From the NCBI RefSeq assembly GCF_016862075.1, contig NZ_BOMG01000055.1, positions 62,001 to 126,000 of the forward strand: a stretch of DNA of 64,000 bases, written 5' to 3'. Position 1 is the first letter of the stretch; each line of letters opens with the position of its first letter. A model generated the notes under the pieces. It ran no database searches. It was not told where the DNA came from and was given only the letters and a program-made list of their open reading frames with translations. Source of the stretch: Actinoplanes couchii (lineage in GTDB: Bacteria > Actinomycetota > Actinomycetes > Mycobacteriales > Micromonosporaceae). This document shows positions 16,476 to 23,047 of this stretch, one piece after another. Position numbers and translations under genes: made by a program.

Positions 16476-17701
16476 GCCCGGTACGTACGGCGCCCGCGGA
16501 ACTGACCGCAGGGGACGCCGCGTTGCGGACCCAGTACCTGACCGAGGTTCTCGGGCTCCTCTATCCGGAGCCGTGCCGCACCGACGGCACGGACGGCCCG
16601 CTCGTCGCGGAGTACCTGGTCGTCCCGAACGCCCGCCGGCCCCGCCTGCTGGTCCCGTCGGTCTCCCCCGCGGTCGCCGCGGCGGCCGTCCGCCGCTACG
16701 CCGAGCCGCAGGGCCGGATGGCGCGACTCAAACGGGACGCGGTGGTGGCGGCGGTGCACACCCGTACCACCGGGTTGCTCTTCCGGGACCGGATCCGGGT
16801 GACCGGACCGGCCACCGCGGGCATCGACGGCTATCTGAGTGACGCGCTGCGCCGGGACCTGGCGGTGAGCATCCACATCGGCCCGGTCCGCGCCAACCGC
16901 AAACCGGTGCTGCAGCTGCTCACCCCGGGTGGTGACACGTTCGCCTTCGGCAAGCTGGGCACCGGGCCGCTGACCCGGCGGCTGGTCAAGGCGGAGACCG
17001 CGGCGCTGATCGCGCTGTCGGCCAGTCAGCTGACCAAGCTGACCGTGCCGCGGGTGCTGCATTCCGGGGAGTGGCGCGGCATGCGGGTGCTGGTCCAGTC
17101 GGCGCTGCCGGTCTGGCTGCCCCGGGCCCCGCTCACCCCGCGCCGGCTGACCGCGGCGATGCTCGACGTGGCCGGCTGCTGCGGGTACACCGTCGGGCCG
17201 CTGACCAGCAGCGGGTACTGGCAGGAGCTGCGGAACCGGCTCACCGCGGTGGCCGCCCGCCCGGAGGGTTCCGGACTGTTCGCCGCGGTCGACGTGCTGG
17301 CCGCGCACAGCGGCGGGACGGCACTGCGGTACGGGGCGTGGCACGGCGACTGGTCCCCGTGGAACATGGCCAACCTGAACGACGCGCTGCTCGTCTGGGA
17401 CTGGGAACGGTTCGCCACCGGGGTGCCGCTCGGCTTCGACGCCATCCACCACGAGCTGCAGAAACGCATCCAGTCCACGGGTGACGCCCGGGCCGCAGTG
17501 GAGGCGACCCTGGCCCGGGCCGACGAGTTGCTCGCCCCGTTCGGGGTGGCGCCGGTGGCCCGCGAGATCACCGCCCTGCTCTACCTGGTCGACCTGGCCG
17601 TGCGGTACCTGACCGACCGCCAGGCCGAGGCCGGGGCCCGGCTGGGTGTCCTCGGCACCTGGCTGCTGCCGGTGCTGATCCGGCGGGTGGAGGAACTCTG
17701 A
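16472..17701 (+). CDS. Aminoglycoside-phosphotransferase-fold protein in polysaccharide operon
   Basis: 409 residues from the ATG at 16472 that overlaps the wzy stop. The C-terminal half has the APH/choline-kinase catalytic loop WHGDWSPWNMA (His-Gly-Asp and Asn) followed by LLVWDWERF, whose Asp would coordinate magnesium. The N-terminal lobe is divergent. ANRKPVLQLLTPGGDTFAFGKLG suggests the beta-hairpin region with Lys. It probably phosphorylates a small molecule, sugar or lipid-linked intermediate. Its place between wzy and a sulfotransferase argues for a role in the polymer or its precursor rather than antibiotic resistance. The substrate is unknown. It overlaps the sulfotransferase start by one base. 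Confidence 0.75.
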   Translation: MSPVRTAPAELTAGDAALRTQYLTEVLGLLYPEPCRTDGTDGPLVAEYLVVPNARRPRLLVPSVSPAVAAAAVRRYAEPQGRMARLKRDAVVAAVHTRTTGLLFRDRIRVTGPATAGIDGYLSDALRRDLAVSIHIGPVRANRKPVLQLLTPGGDTFAFGKLGTGPLTRRLVKAETAALIALSASQLTKLTVPRVLHSGEWRGMRVLVQSALPVWLPRAPLTPRRLTAAMLDVAGCCGYTVGPLTSSGYWQELRNRLTAVAARPEGSGLFAAVDVLAAHSGGTALRYGAWHGDWSPWNMANLNDALLVWDWERFATGVPLGFDAIHHELQKRIQSTGDARAAVEATLARADELLAPFGVAPVAREITALLYLVDLAVRYLTDRQAEAGARLGVLGTWLLPVLIRRVEEL

Positions 17702-18585
17702 TGGGCTTGCGGGTACGCAATCTTCCGGCCCCGGTGAAACGGGTCGTGCACCTGGGTTCCCGTGGGTACGGGCGGCTCACGTCGGAGAGCCGGATGCTGC
17801 CGTCCTTCCTGATCTGCGGCGGGCAGCGGTGCGGCACCACGTCGCTCTACCGCGCCCTGGCCCAGCACCCGGTGGTGCTCAAGGCGGTGCTGCACAAGGG
17901 TGTGCACTACTTCGACACGTCGTACCACCGGGGGCCGGAGTGGTACCGCGGGCACTTCCCGAAGATCCGCCGGGCCGAGAAGATCGCCGACAAGTACGGG
18001 ATGCTCGCGCAGACCTTCGAGTCCAGCCCGTACTACATGTACCACCCGCAGGCGGCGGCCCGGATCGCCAAGGACCTGCCGGCCGCGAAGATCGTGGTGC
18101 TGGTCCGTGACCCGGTGGAACGCGCCTTCTCGCAGCACCATCACGAGGTGGCCCGCTCCTACGAGACGGAACGGGACTTCGGGTCGGCGCTCGCCCTGGA
18201 ACCGGCCCGGGTGCAACGGCAGGAGGTCCGGCTCGCCCTCGACCCCCGGCACTACAGCTTCGCCCACCAGCACCACGCGTACCGGGCCCGCGGCGAGTAC
18301 GCCCGCTACCTGAGCGTGATGGTCCAGCACGTCGGCCGGGAACGCATCCACGTGGTGGAGAGCGAACGGTTCTTCAGCGACCCGGAACCGGTGTACGACG
18401 AGATCTGCGCGTTCCTCGGGCTACCGGCCGACCTGGAGCGGCCGGTGTTCGAGCAGCACAACGCCCGCCCCCGGGAGTCCGACATGGATCCGGGGCTGCG
18501 GCGGGACCTGAGCGAGTACTACCGGTCGCACGACGAGGCGCTCGGCGCCTGGCTGGGGCACACCCCCGTGTGGCGCCGCGGGTGA
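17701..18585 (+). CDS. PAPS-dependent sulfotransferase
   Basis: 294 residues. The 5'-phosphosulfate-binding loop is ICGGQRCGTTSLYRAL (38-52). The 3'-phosphate-binding motif is VLVRDPVERAFSQHHHE (133-149), with the conserved Arg and Ser. KGVHYFD and FESSPYYMYHP match the NDST/carbohydrate sulfotransferase type. It should transfer sulfate from PAPS to a hydroxyl or amine of a sugar. It sits in the wzz-wzy-wzx operon, with PAPS likely supplied by the APS kinase at 11841. No signal peptide, so it would act on cytoplasmic, lipid-linked repeat units. Confidence 0.9.
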   Translation: MGLRVRNLPAPVKRVVHLGSRGYGRLTSESRMLPSFLICGGQRCGTTSLYRALAQHPVVLKAVLHKGVHYFDTSYHRGPEWYRGHFPKIRRAEKIADKYGMLAQTFESSPYYMYHPQAAARIAKDLPAAKIVVLVRDPVERAFSQHHHEVARSYETERDFGSALALEPARVQRQEVRLALDPRHYSFAHQHHAYRARGEYARYLSVMVQHVGRERIHVVESERFFSDPEPVYDEICAFLGLPADLERPVFEQHNARPRESDMDPGLRRDLSEYYRSHDEALGAWLGHTPVWRRG

Positions 18586-20072
18586 CGGCCGCCACCGTCG
18601 AGGCGACCACCGGAGCGGCCCGCGGCGGCCTGGCCAACATGGCCGGATCGGTGCTGGCCGGCGGCACCGGAGTGGTCGTCACCTGGATCGTGGCGCGGGC
18701 TCTCGGGCCCGAGGAGGCGGGCGCCTTCTTCGCCGCGACGGCCGCGTTCGTGCTGGCCGGCGGCCTGGCGAAACTGGGCACCAACACCGGGCTGGTCTAC
18801 TGGCCGGCCCGGCTGCGGGCCACCGGGCAGAACCACCTGCTCGGCGCCTGTCTGCGAACCGGGATCCCGCCGGTCGCCGTCTTCGCGCTGGCGCTGGCCG
18901 TGACGATGTGGCTGGCCGCGCCGTGGCTGGCCCGGCTGACCGCGGGCGAGGCCCCGCACGTGGTCGCGCAGCACACCGCCGGGCTGCGGGTGCTCGCCGT
19001 CTTCGTGCCGTTGCAGGCGCTCACCGACGTGCTGCTCACGGTGACCCGCGGTTATCGGAGCATGCGCCCGACCGTGCTGCTGGACCGGGTGCTGCGCAGC
19101 GGGCTGCAGCTGCTCGCGGTCAGCGCCGCGGGCGTGGCGGCGCTGTGGGCGGCCGCTTCCCTGCCGGTGTTCGCCCTGGCGTGGGCCGCGCCGTACCTGC
19201 CGGTGGTGATCCTGGCCGGATTCGCGGCTCGGCGGGCGTACCGCAGCGGACTTGATCTCGAAGGGACGCCGACCCGGACCGAACGACGGCGCCTGCGCCG
19301 GGACTTCTGGGTCTTCACCGGGCCCCGGGCGGTCGCGGCGGTCGCCCAGCTGGCCCTGCAACGGGTGGACGTGCTGCTGGTGGCGGCGCTCGGCGGGCTG
19401 ACACCGGCGGCGATCTACGCGGTGGCCGGGCGGTTCGTGGTGCTGATCCAGTTCGCCAACCAGGGGCTGTCGCAGTCGGTGCAGCCGCGGCTGGCCGAGG
19501 CGCTGAGCACCGGCGACCACGACGCGGCCCGCCGTCTCTACCAGGTGGCGACCGGCTGGCTGGTGCTGGTCACCTGGCCGATCTGCCTGCTGGTGATCGC
19601 GTTCGCGCCGTGGTACCTGCGGCTGTTCGGCGCCGAGTACGCGGCCGGCGTGCCGGTGGTGCTGGTGCTGGCCGGGGCGATGCTGGTGGCGACCGGCTGC
19701 GGCATGGTCGACATGGTGCTGGCGATGGCCGGCCGCACCTCGGCGAACCTCGGCAACGTGCTGATCGCGCTCGCCGTCACGGTCGGCCTGGACGTGCTGC
19801 TGATCCCCCGCTGGGGCGCGCTCGGCGCGGCGATCGGCCTGGCCGGGGCGATGGTGGTGAACAACCTGCTGCCGCTGGCGCAGGTCCACCACGGCACTGG
19901 ACTGCACCCGTTCGGCCCCGGCACCCTCTGCGCGGCGCTGCTGGCGACCGCCTGTTTCGGCACCGTCGTCGTCTTCCCGGCGGCCCTCGTGGTCGCCGTA
20001 CCGGCCTACGCCACGGGGGCGTGGCTGCTACGCGGGCGACTGATGCTCGCAGCGTTCAGGAGGAACAGATGA
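18582..20072 (+). CDS. Polysaccharide flippase (Wzx/MATE-like, PST family)
   Basis: About 496 residues and 12-14 hydrophobic spans typical of the MVF/PST flippase family (GGLANMAGSVLAGGTGVVVTWIVARALGPEEAGAFF... at the N-terminus, with the classic short LGPxxxG turn). It should move undecaprenyl-linked repeat units across the membrane for Wzy. The start at GTG 18582 gives the GTGA overlap used throughout this operon. GTG 18570 in frame would add four residues. The stop overlaps the next ATG. Confidence 0.88.
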   Translation: MTAATVEATTGAARGGLANMAGSVLAGGTGVVVTWIVARALGPEEAGAFFAATAAFVLAGGLAKLGTNTGLVYWPARLRATGQNHLLGACLRTGIPPVAVFALALAVTMWLAAPWLARLTAGEAPHVVAQHTAGLRVLAVFVPLQALTDVLLTVTRGYRSMRPTVLLDRVLRSGLQLLAVSAAGVAALWAAASLPVFALAWAAPYLPVVILAGFAARRAYRSGLDLEGTPTRTERRRLRRDFWVFTGPRAVAAVAQLALQRVDVLLVAALGGLTPAAIYAVAGRFVVLIQFANQGLSQSVQPRLAEALSTGDHDAARRLYQVATGWLVLVTWPICLLVIAFAPWYLRLFGAEYAAGVPVVLVLAGAMLVATGCGMVDMVLAMAGRTSANLGNVLIALAVTVGLDVLLIPRWGALGAAIGLAGAMVVNNLLPLAQVHHGTGLHPFGPGTLCAALLATACFGTVVVFPAALVVAVPAYATGAWLLRGRLMLAAFRRNR

Positions 20073-20803
20073 CCAGCGATTACACCGCGGTGTTCCGGGA
20101 CACCGAAGCGGTCGAGAAGTACGAGACCGTGACGTACGCACCGGACAGCTACGCGTCGCGGATCAACGACCGGCAACGGGACTACCTGCGGGCCCTGGTG
20201 CGCCGCGAGTACACCGCGAACCCGCCGGTGCACCACGACTTCGCCTGCGGCACCGGCCGGGCCGTCCGGGCGCTGCACGGGCTGGTCCGGGAGGCGCACG
20301 GCTACGACACGTCGGCCGAGATGATGGCGAAAGCCGCCGAGGTCGGGTCACGGGCCGAGTGGCACACCGTCGCCGGGGACGGTCCGGTGCCGCAGCCGGT
20401 GGCCGCCGGGTTCCCGGCGATCGTCACCATCTTCCGGCTGCTGCTCAACGTGGACGAACGGGTCCGCGACCGGGCCATGGCGTTCGCCGCCAAGGTGCTG
20501 CCGCACCGCGGATCCGGGCTGCTGGTGGTGGAGAACCACGGCAACGCCGGTTCGGTACGCCACCTACGGGCCCGCCGGCACGACGGGGAACGCTGGTTCG
20601 CCGAACTCGCGCACGCCGACGTGGCCGCGTTGATGAACCGGCACGGCTTCGAGATCGTCGAACGCCGCGGGTTCTCCATGCTCACCCCGTCACTGCACGG
20701 CAACCGGGTGGCCCGGTTCGCCGACGCGGCGGCCCGGCGGCTGCCCGGCAGTGACGCGTACGCGGTGAACGTGCTCTACACGGCTCGGCGGATCCATGCG
20801 TAG
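20069..20803 (+). CDS. SAM-dependent class I methyltransferase
   Basis: 244 residues from ATG 20069 with an excellent AGGAGGAA ribosome site. Motif I is HHDFACGTGRAVRAL (55-69), followed by YDTSAEMMAKAAE (motif II region) and VTIFRLLLNVDE. The fold is the ubiquinone/SmtA-like Methyltransf_25 type. By position it may O-methylate a sugar of the repeat unit. It overlaps the lipoprotein gene that follows by 8 bp. Confidence 0.82.
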   Translation: MTSDYTAVFRDTEAVEKYETVTYAPDSYASRINDRQRDYLRALVRREYTANPPVHHDFACGTGRAVRALHGLVREAHGYDTSAEMMAKAAEVGSRAEWHTVAGDGPVPQPVAAGFPAIVTIFRLLLNVDERVRDRAMAFAAKVLPHRGSGLLVVENHGNAGSVRHLRARRHDGERWFAELAHADVAALMNRHGFEIVERRGFSMLTPSLHGNRVARFADAAARRLPGSDAYAVNVLYTARRIHA

Positions 20804-21788
20804 GGGACTTCTCCTGCTGGTGGTCGTACTGCTGCTGGGGGGTTGTTTCTCGGATCCCCCGGACCCGCCCGCGCCACAGCCCTCCCCCGACCTGACCGCG
20901 TCGCCCCGGGCCGTCGCGGTCAACCCGGGACCGTTCCGGGCCGGGCCGTTCGCCCCACCGGCGCGCGGGGCCTACTTCGGCGCCTGGATCAAACCCGAAC
21001 AGCTCACCCACGTCGGCCGGATCGCCGCGGTCGGCACCCTGGAACAGTCGATGGGGCGGCAGCTGGACTTCCTCAACACCTACCGGCGGTTCGAGCAGAT
21101 GATGGGCACGTCGTCGGACCAGGCGTTCCTCGACGACAACGCGTCCCTGATGATCAGCTGGGCGACCGGCGACAACCGGTCCATCCTGGCCGGTGAACAC
21201 GACGACCTGATCCGTAAACAGGCGGTCGCGGTCCGGAAGATCGGCAAACCGGTCATGCTGCGGATGCGCTGGGAGATGGACCGGCCCAACCTGCGGGCCA
21301 CCATGTGGTCCGGGGAGGACTACATCGCCGCCTGGCGGTACGTCCGGAAGATCTTCCGCGAGGAGAAGACCGAGAACGTCTCCTGGGTGTGGTGCCCCAC
21401 CGCCGAGGGGTTCGTCCGGGGTGACGCGCCGGCCTTCTACCCCGGTGACGACCAGGTCGACTGGACCTGTGTGGACGTCTACGCCGGATTCGAGTTCCGG
21501 CCGATCGGGCAGCTGATGGGACCGTTCCTGGAATGGGCGGCCCAGCGACCGAAACCGATCGTGATCGGCGAGTTCGGGGTGGCCAAGGCGTGGGGATCGG
21601 AGGCCCGCGCCGCCTGGATGAAGGACGCGATCCGCACCTTCAAGGCGAACCGGCAGATCAAGGCGGTCGCCTACTTCGAGTCCGATCCCGAGGGGAACGG
21701 GCCCAACCAGCAGTTCCAGCTCACCGGCGACAAACGGGCCTTCCGGGCGTTGCTGCGGCTGGCCAAGGATCCCTACTTCAATCCTTGA
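20796..21788 (+). CDS. GH26-like lipoprotein
   Basis: 330 residues. A lipoprotein signal peptide with lipobox LLGGC (Cys17) and a Pro-rich spacer (19-50) precede a GH26-like barrel. E160 in MLRMRWEMD and E259 in IVIGEFG are in the acid/base and nucleophile positions; WVWCPT and FYPGDDQVDWTCVDVYAGFE lie between. It would be tethered to the outer face of the membrane as the last gene of the operon. Enzymes of this kind in EPS operons usually cleave or edit the nascent polymer. It is a second, divergent GH26-like protein beside the one at 10340-11659. Its last 11 bp overlap the convergent VOC gene. Confidence 0.8.
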   Translation: MRRGLLLLVVVLLLGGCFSDPPDPPAPQPSPDLTASPRAVAVNPGPFRAGPFAPPARGAYFGAWIKPEQLTHVGRIAAVGTLEQSMGRQLDFLNTYRRFEQMMGTSSDQAFLDDNASLMISWATGDNRSILAGEHDDLIRKQAVAVRKIGKPVMLRMRWEMDRPNLRATMWSGEDYIAAWRYVRKIFREEKTENVSWVWCPTAEGFVRGDAPAFYPGDDQVDWTCVDVYAGFEFRPIGQLMGPFLEWAAQRPKPIVIGEFGVAKAWGSEARAAWMKDAIRTFKANRQIKAVAYFESDPEGNGPNQQFQLTGDKRAFRALLRLAKDPYFNP

Positions 21789-22152
21789 TCTTTTCCAGGA
21801 ACTCCAGGCGATTTCCGTGTACGTCCGCTGAGTAGAGCCGCCGGTGACCCGGGAAGTGGGGATCCCACTCGGCCGGGTGCCCGGCGGCCTCCAGCGTCGC
21901 GGCCAGCGCGTCGAGGTCGCTGACCAGCACACCGGGGTGCGACTTGCGGGCCGGGGTGAAGTCGGGGACCGGGGACAGGTGCACCTCCCAGCCGCCGGCC
22001 CGGAACCAGCAGCCACCACGGGCGGCCAGCACCGGCGGCTTGATCACTTCGGTCATGCCGAGGACGCCGCTGTAGAAGTCGCGGGCCGCGGTCTCGCCGC
22101 CGGGCGGGATCAGGAGCTGGACGTGGTGCAGGTCTTCGATACGGAAGGTCAT
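21778..22152 (-). CDS. VOC (glyoxalase/bleomycin-resistance) family protein
   Basis: 124 residues. It has the paired beta-alpha-beta-beta-beta modules of the VOC fold: LHHVQLLIPPGGETAARDFYSGVLGMTEV at the start, then HPGVLVSDLDALAATLEAAGH and a C-terminal VHGNRLEFLE with the metal-ligand Glu. Candidate metal ligands are H10, E46 or H58, and E120. The reaction is unknown; the family includes lyases, dioxygenases and drug-binding proteins. A TAAGAT box 6 nt before the ATG and an adjoining palindrome suggest a regulated leaderless transcript. Confidence 0.85.
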   Translation of the reverse strand: MTFRIEDLHHVQLLIPPGGETAARDFYSGVLGMTEVIKPPVLAARGGCWFRAGGWEVHLSPVPDFTPARKSHPGVLVSDLDALAATLEAAGHPAEWDPHFPGHRRLYSADVHGNRLEFLEKIKD

Positions 22153-22158
22153 GGGATC

Positions 22159-22186
22159 ATCTTAGCAAGACGTACGTACGGTTTGC
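22159..22186 (-). promoter_or_regulatory. -10 box and 22-bp imperfect palindrome upstream of the VOC gene
   Basis: TAAGAT (22164-22159) ends 6 nt before the ATG. The palindrome at 22165-22186 (GCAA..CGTACG..TTGC, 9 of 11 positions symmetric) abuts it and would cover the -35/spacer, as repressor operators often do. No regulator gene lies next to it. Confidence 0.45.
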
Positions 22187-22271
22187 TTTCCTCGGCCGCG
22201 CCGAAAAATGTCGTACGTGTGTTCCATAGTGGGGGCAGTCAACAACGACCTGACCAACGGGGGTGTCACCG

Positions 22272-22853
22272 ATGTCCCACCTCGACGACTTCTTCGACGA
22301 ACAGAGCGAGATCATCGGCCGGTTCGGGTGGGCCGTGGTCCACGTGCTGCCGACCGACGACGACCCGGCCGAGACCGTGCCGTTCGCCTACACCGTCGGC
22401 CTCACCGGCTACGGCTTCCCCGAGCTGACCGTCGCCGGCCTGCCACCGGAGACCGGCCACGTGCTGCTCAACGAGGTCGCCGGGCGGGTCCGCGACGAGG
22501 GCCTGCTGCTCGGCCACGGCCAGCGGATCCGCGGCCTGATCAACGGCCAGGAGGTGCGCATCGTGGCCGGCGAGGCCGACGAGACGCTGTTCCCCGGCGC
22601 GGCCCTGATGCGCTACGGCGACGACCGGGTCACCCTGCTGCAGATCGCCTGGCCCGACCCCGCAGACCGTTTCCCCTGGCAGTCCGGCTACGACGCGGGC
22701 GCCTTCCCCCAACCGACGATAGGAGCCCTGCGCCGCCGGGCGTCCCGGCGGTGCACCGCTTTCCGGGGCGTCCCCGGAGGCCGGGCCCGCCGGGCCCACC
22801 GCCACCGGGCGGCCCGCGCTTCCCACCCGAGCGGAGAGGGCGGCGGCAACTGA
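22272..22853 (+). CDS. DUF4262 domain protein
   Basis: 193 residues. Residues 8-145 match DUF4262: IIGRFGWAVVHVLPTDDDPAETVPFAYTVGLTGYGFPELTVAGLP, then LLQIAWPDPADRFPW. The function is unknown, and these proteins are common as orphans in actinobacteria. The start ATG 22272 follows GGGGGTG. GTG 22263 in frame is the alternative. The last 45 residues are an Arg/Ala/Gly/Pro-rich tail (RRRASRRCTAFRGVPGGRARRAHRHRA in part) unlike the domain. This may reflect a frameshift near 22730 or read-through into GC-rich non-coding DNA. Confidence 0.75.
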   Translation: MSHLDDFFDEQSEIIGRFGWAVVHVLPTDDDPAETVPFAYTVGLTGYGFPELTVAGLPPETGHVLLNEVAGRVRDEGLLLGHGQRIRGLINGQEVRIVAGEADETLFPGAALMRYGDDRVTLLQIAWPDPADRFPWQSGYDAGAFPQPTIGALRRRASRRCTAFRGVPGGRARRAHRHRAARASHPSGEGGGN

Positions 22854-23047
22854 CCCACCCACGGATCCGGGCGCGTGCGGTCAGCGCCCGGACCCGCGGT
22901 GCGACCGTTCCCTTCCCTGACGGCGCCCCGAACGCTTCCGGTCCCTGGCCGCGGCCCGAGCCTTTCCCCTCCCAGACCGCTGACTGAACGCTTCCTTCCC
23001 GGACCGCGACCCGGTGCGCCACATCGCGGTCAGGGCGGGGGCCGGGA
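22854..23047. other. Non-coding GC-rich stretch with imperfect direct repeat
   Basis: No credible gene. GAACGCTTCC occurs at 22930-22939 and 22986-22995, each followed by a similar CCGCG-CCCG segment, giving a 56-bp imperfect duplication. It lies downstream of both convergent neighbours. Confidence 0.4.

Noticed and set aside
16472..17701. Aminoglycoside resistance gene
   Set aside because: The fold matches, but the N-terminal half is unlike resistance enzymes and the gene is locked inside a polysaccharide operon.
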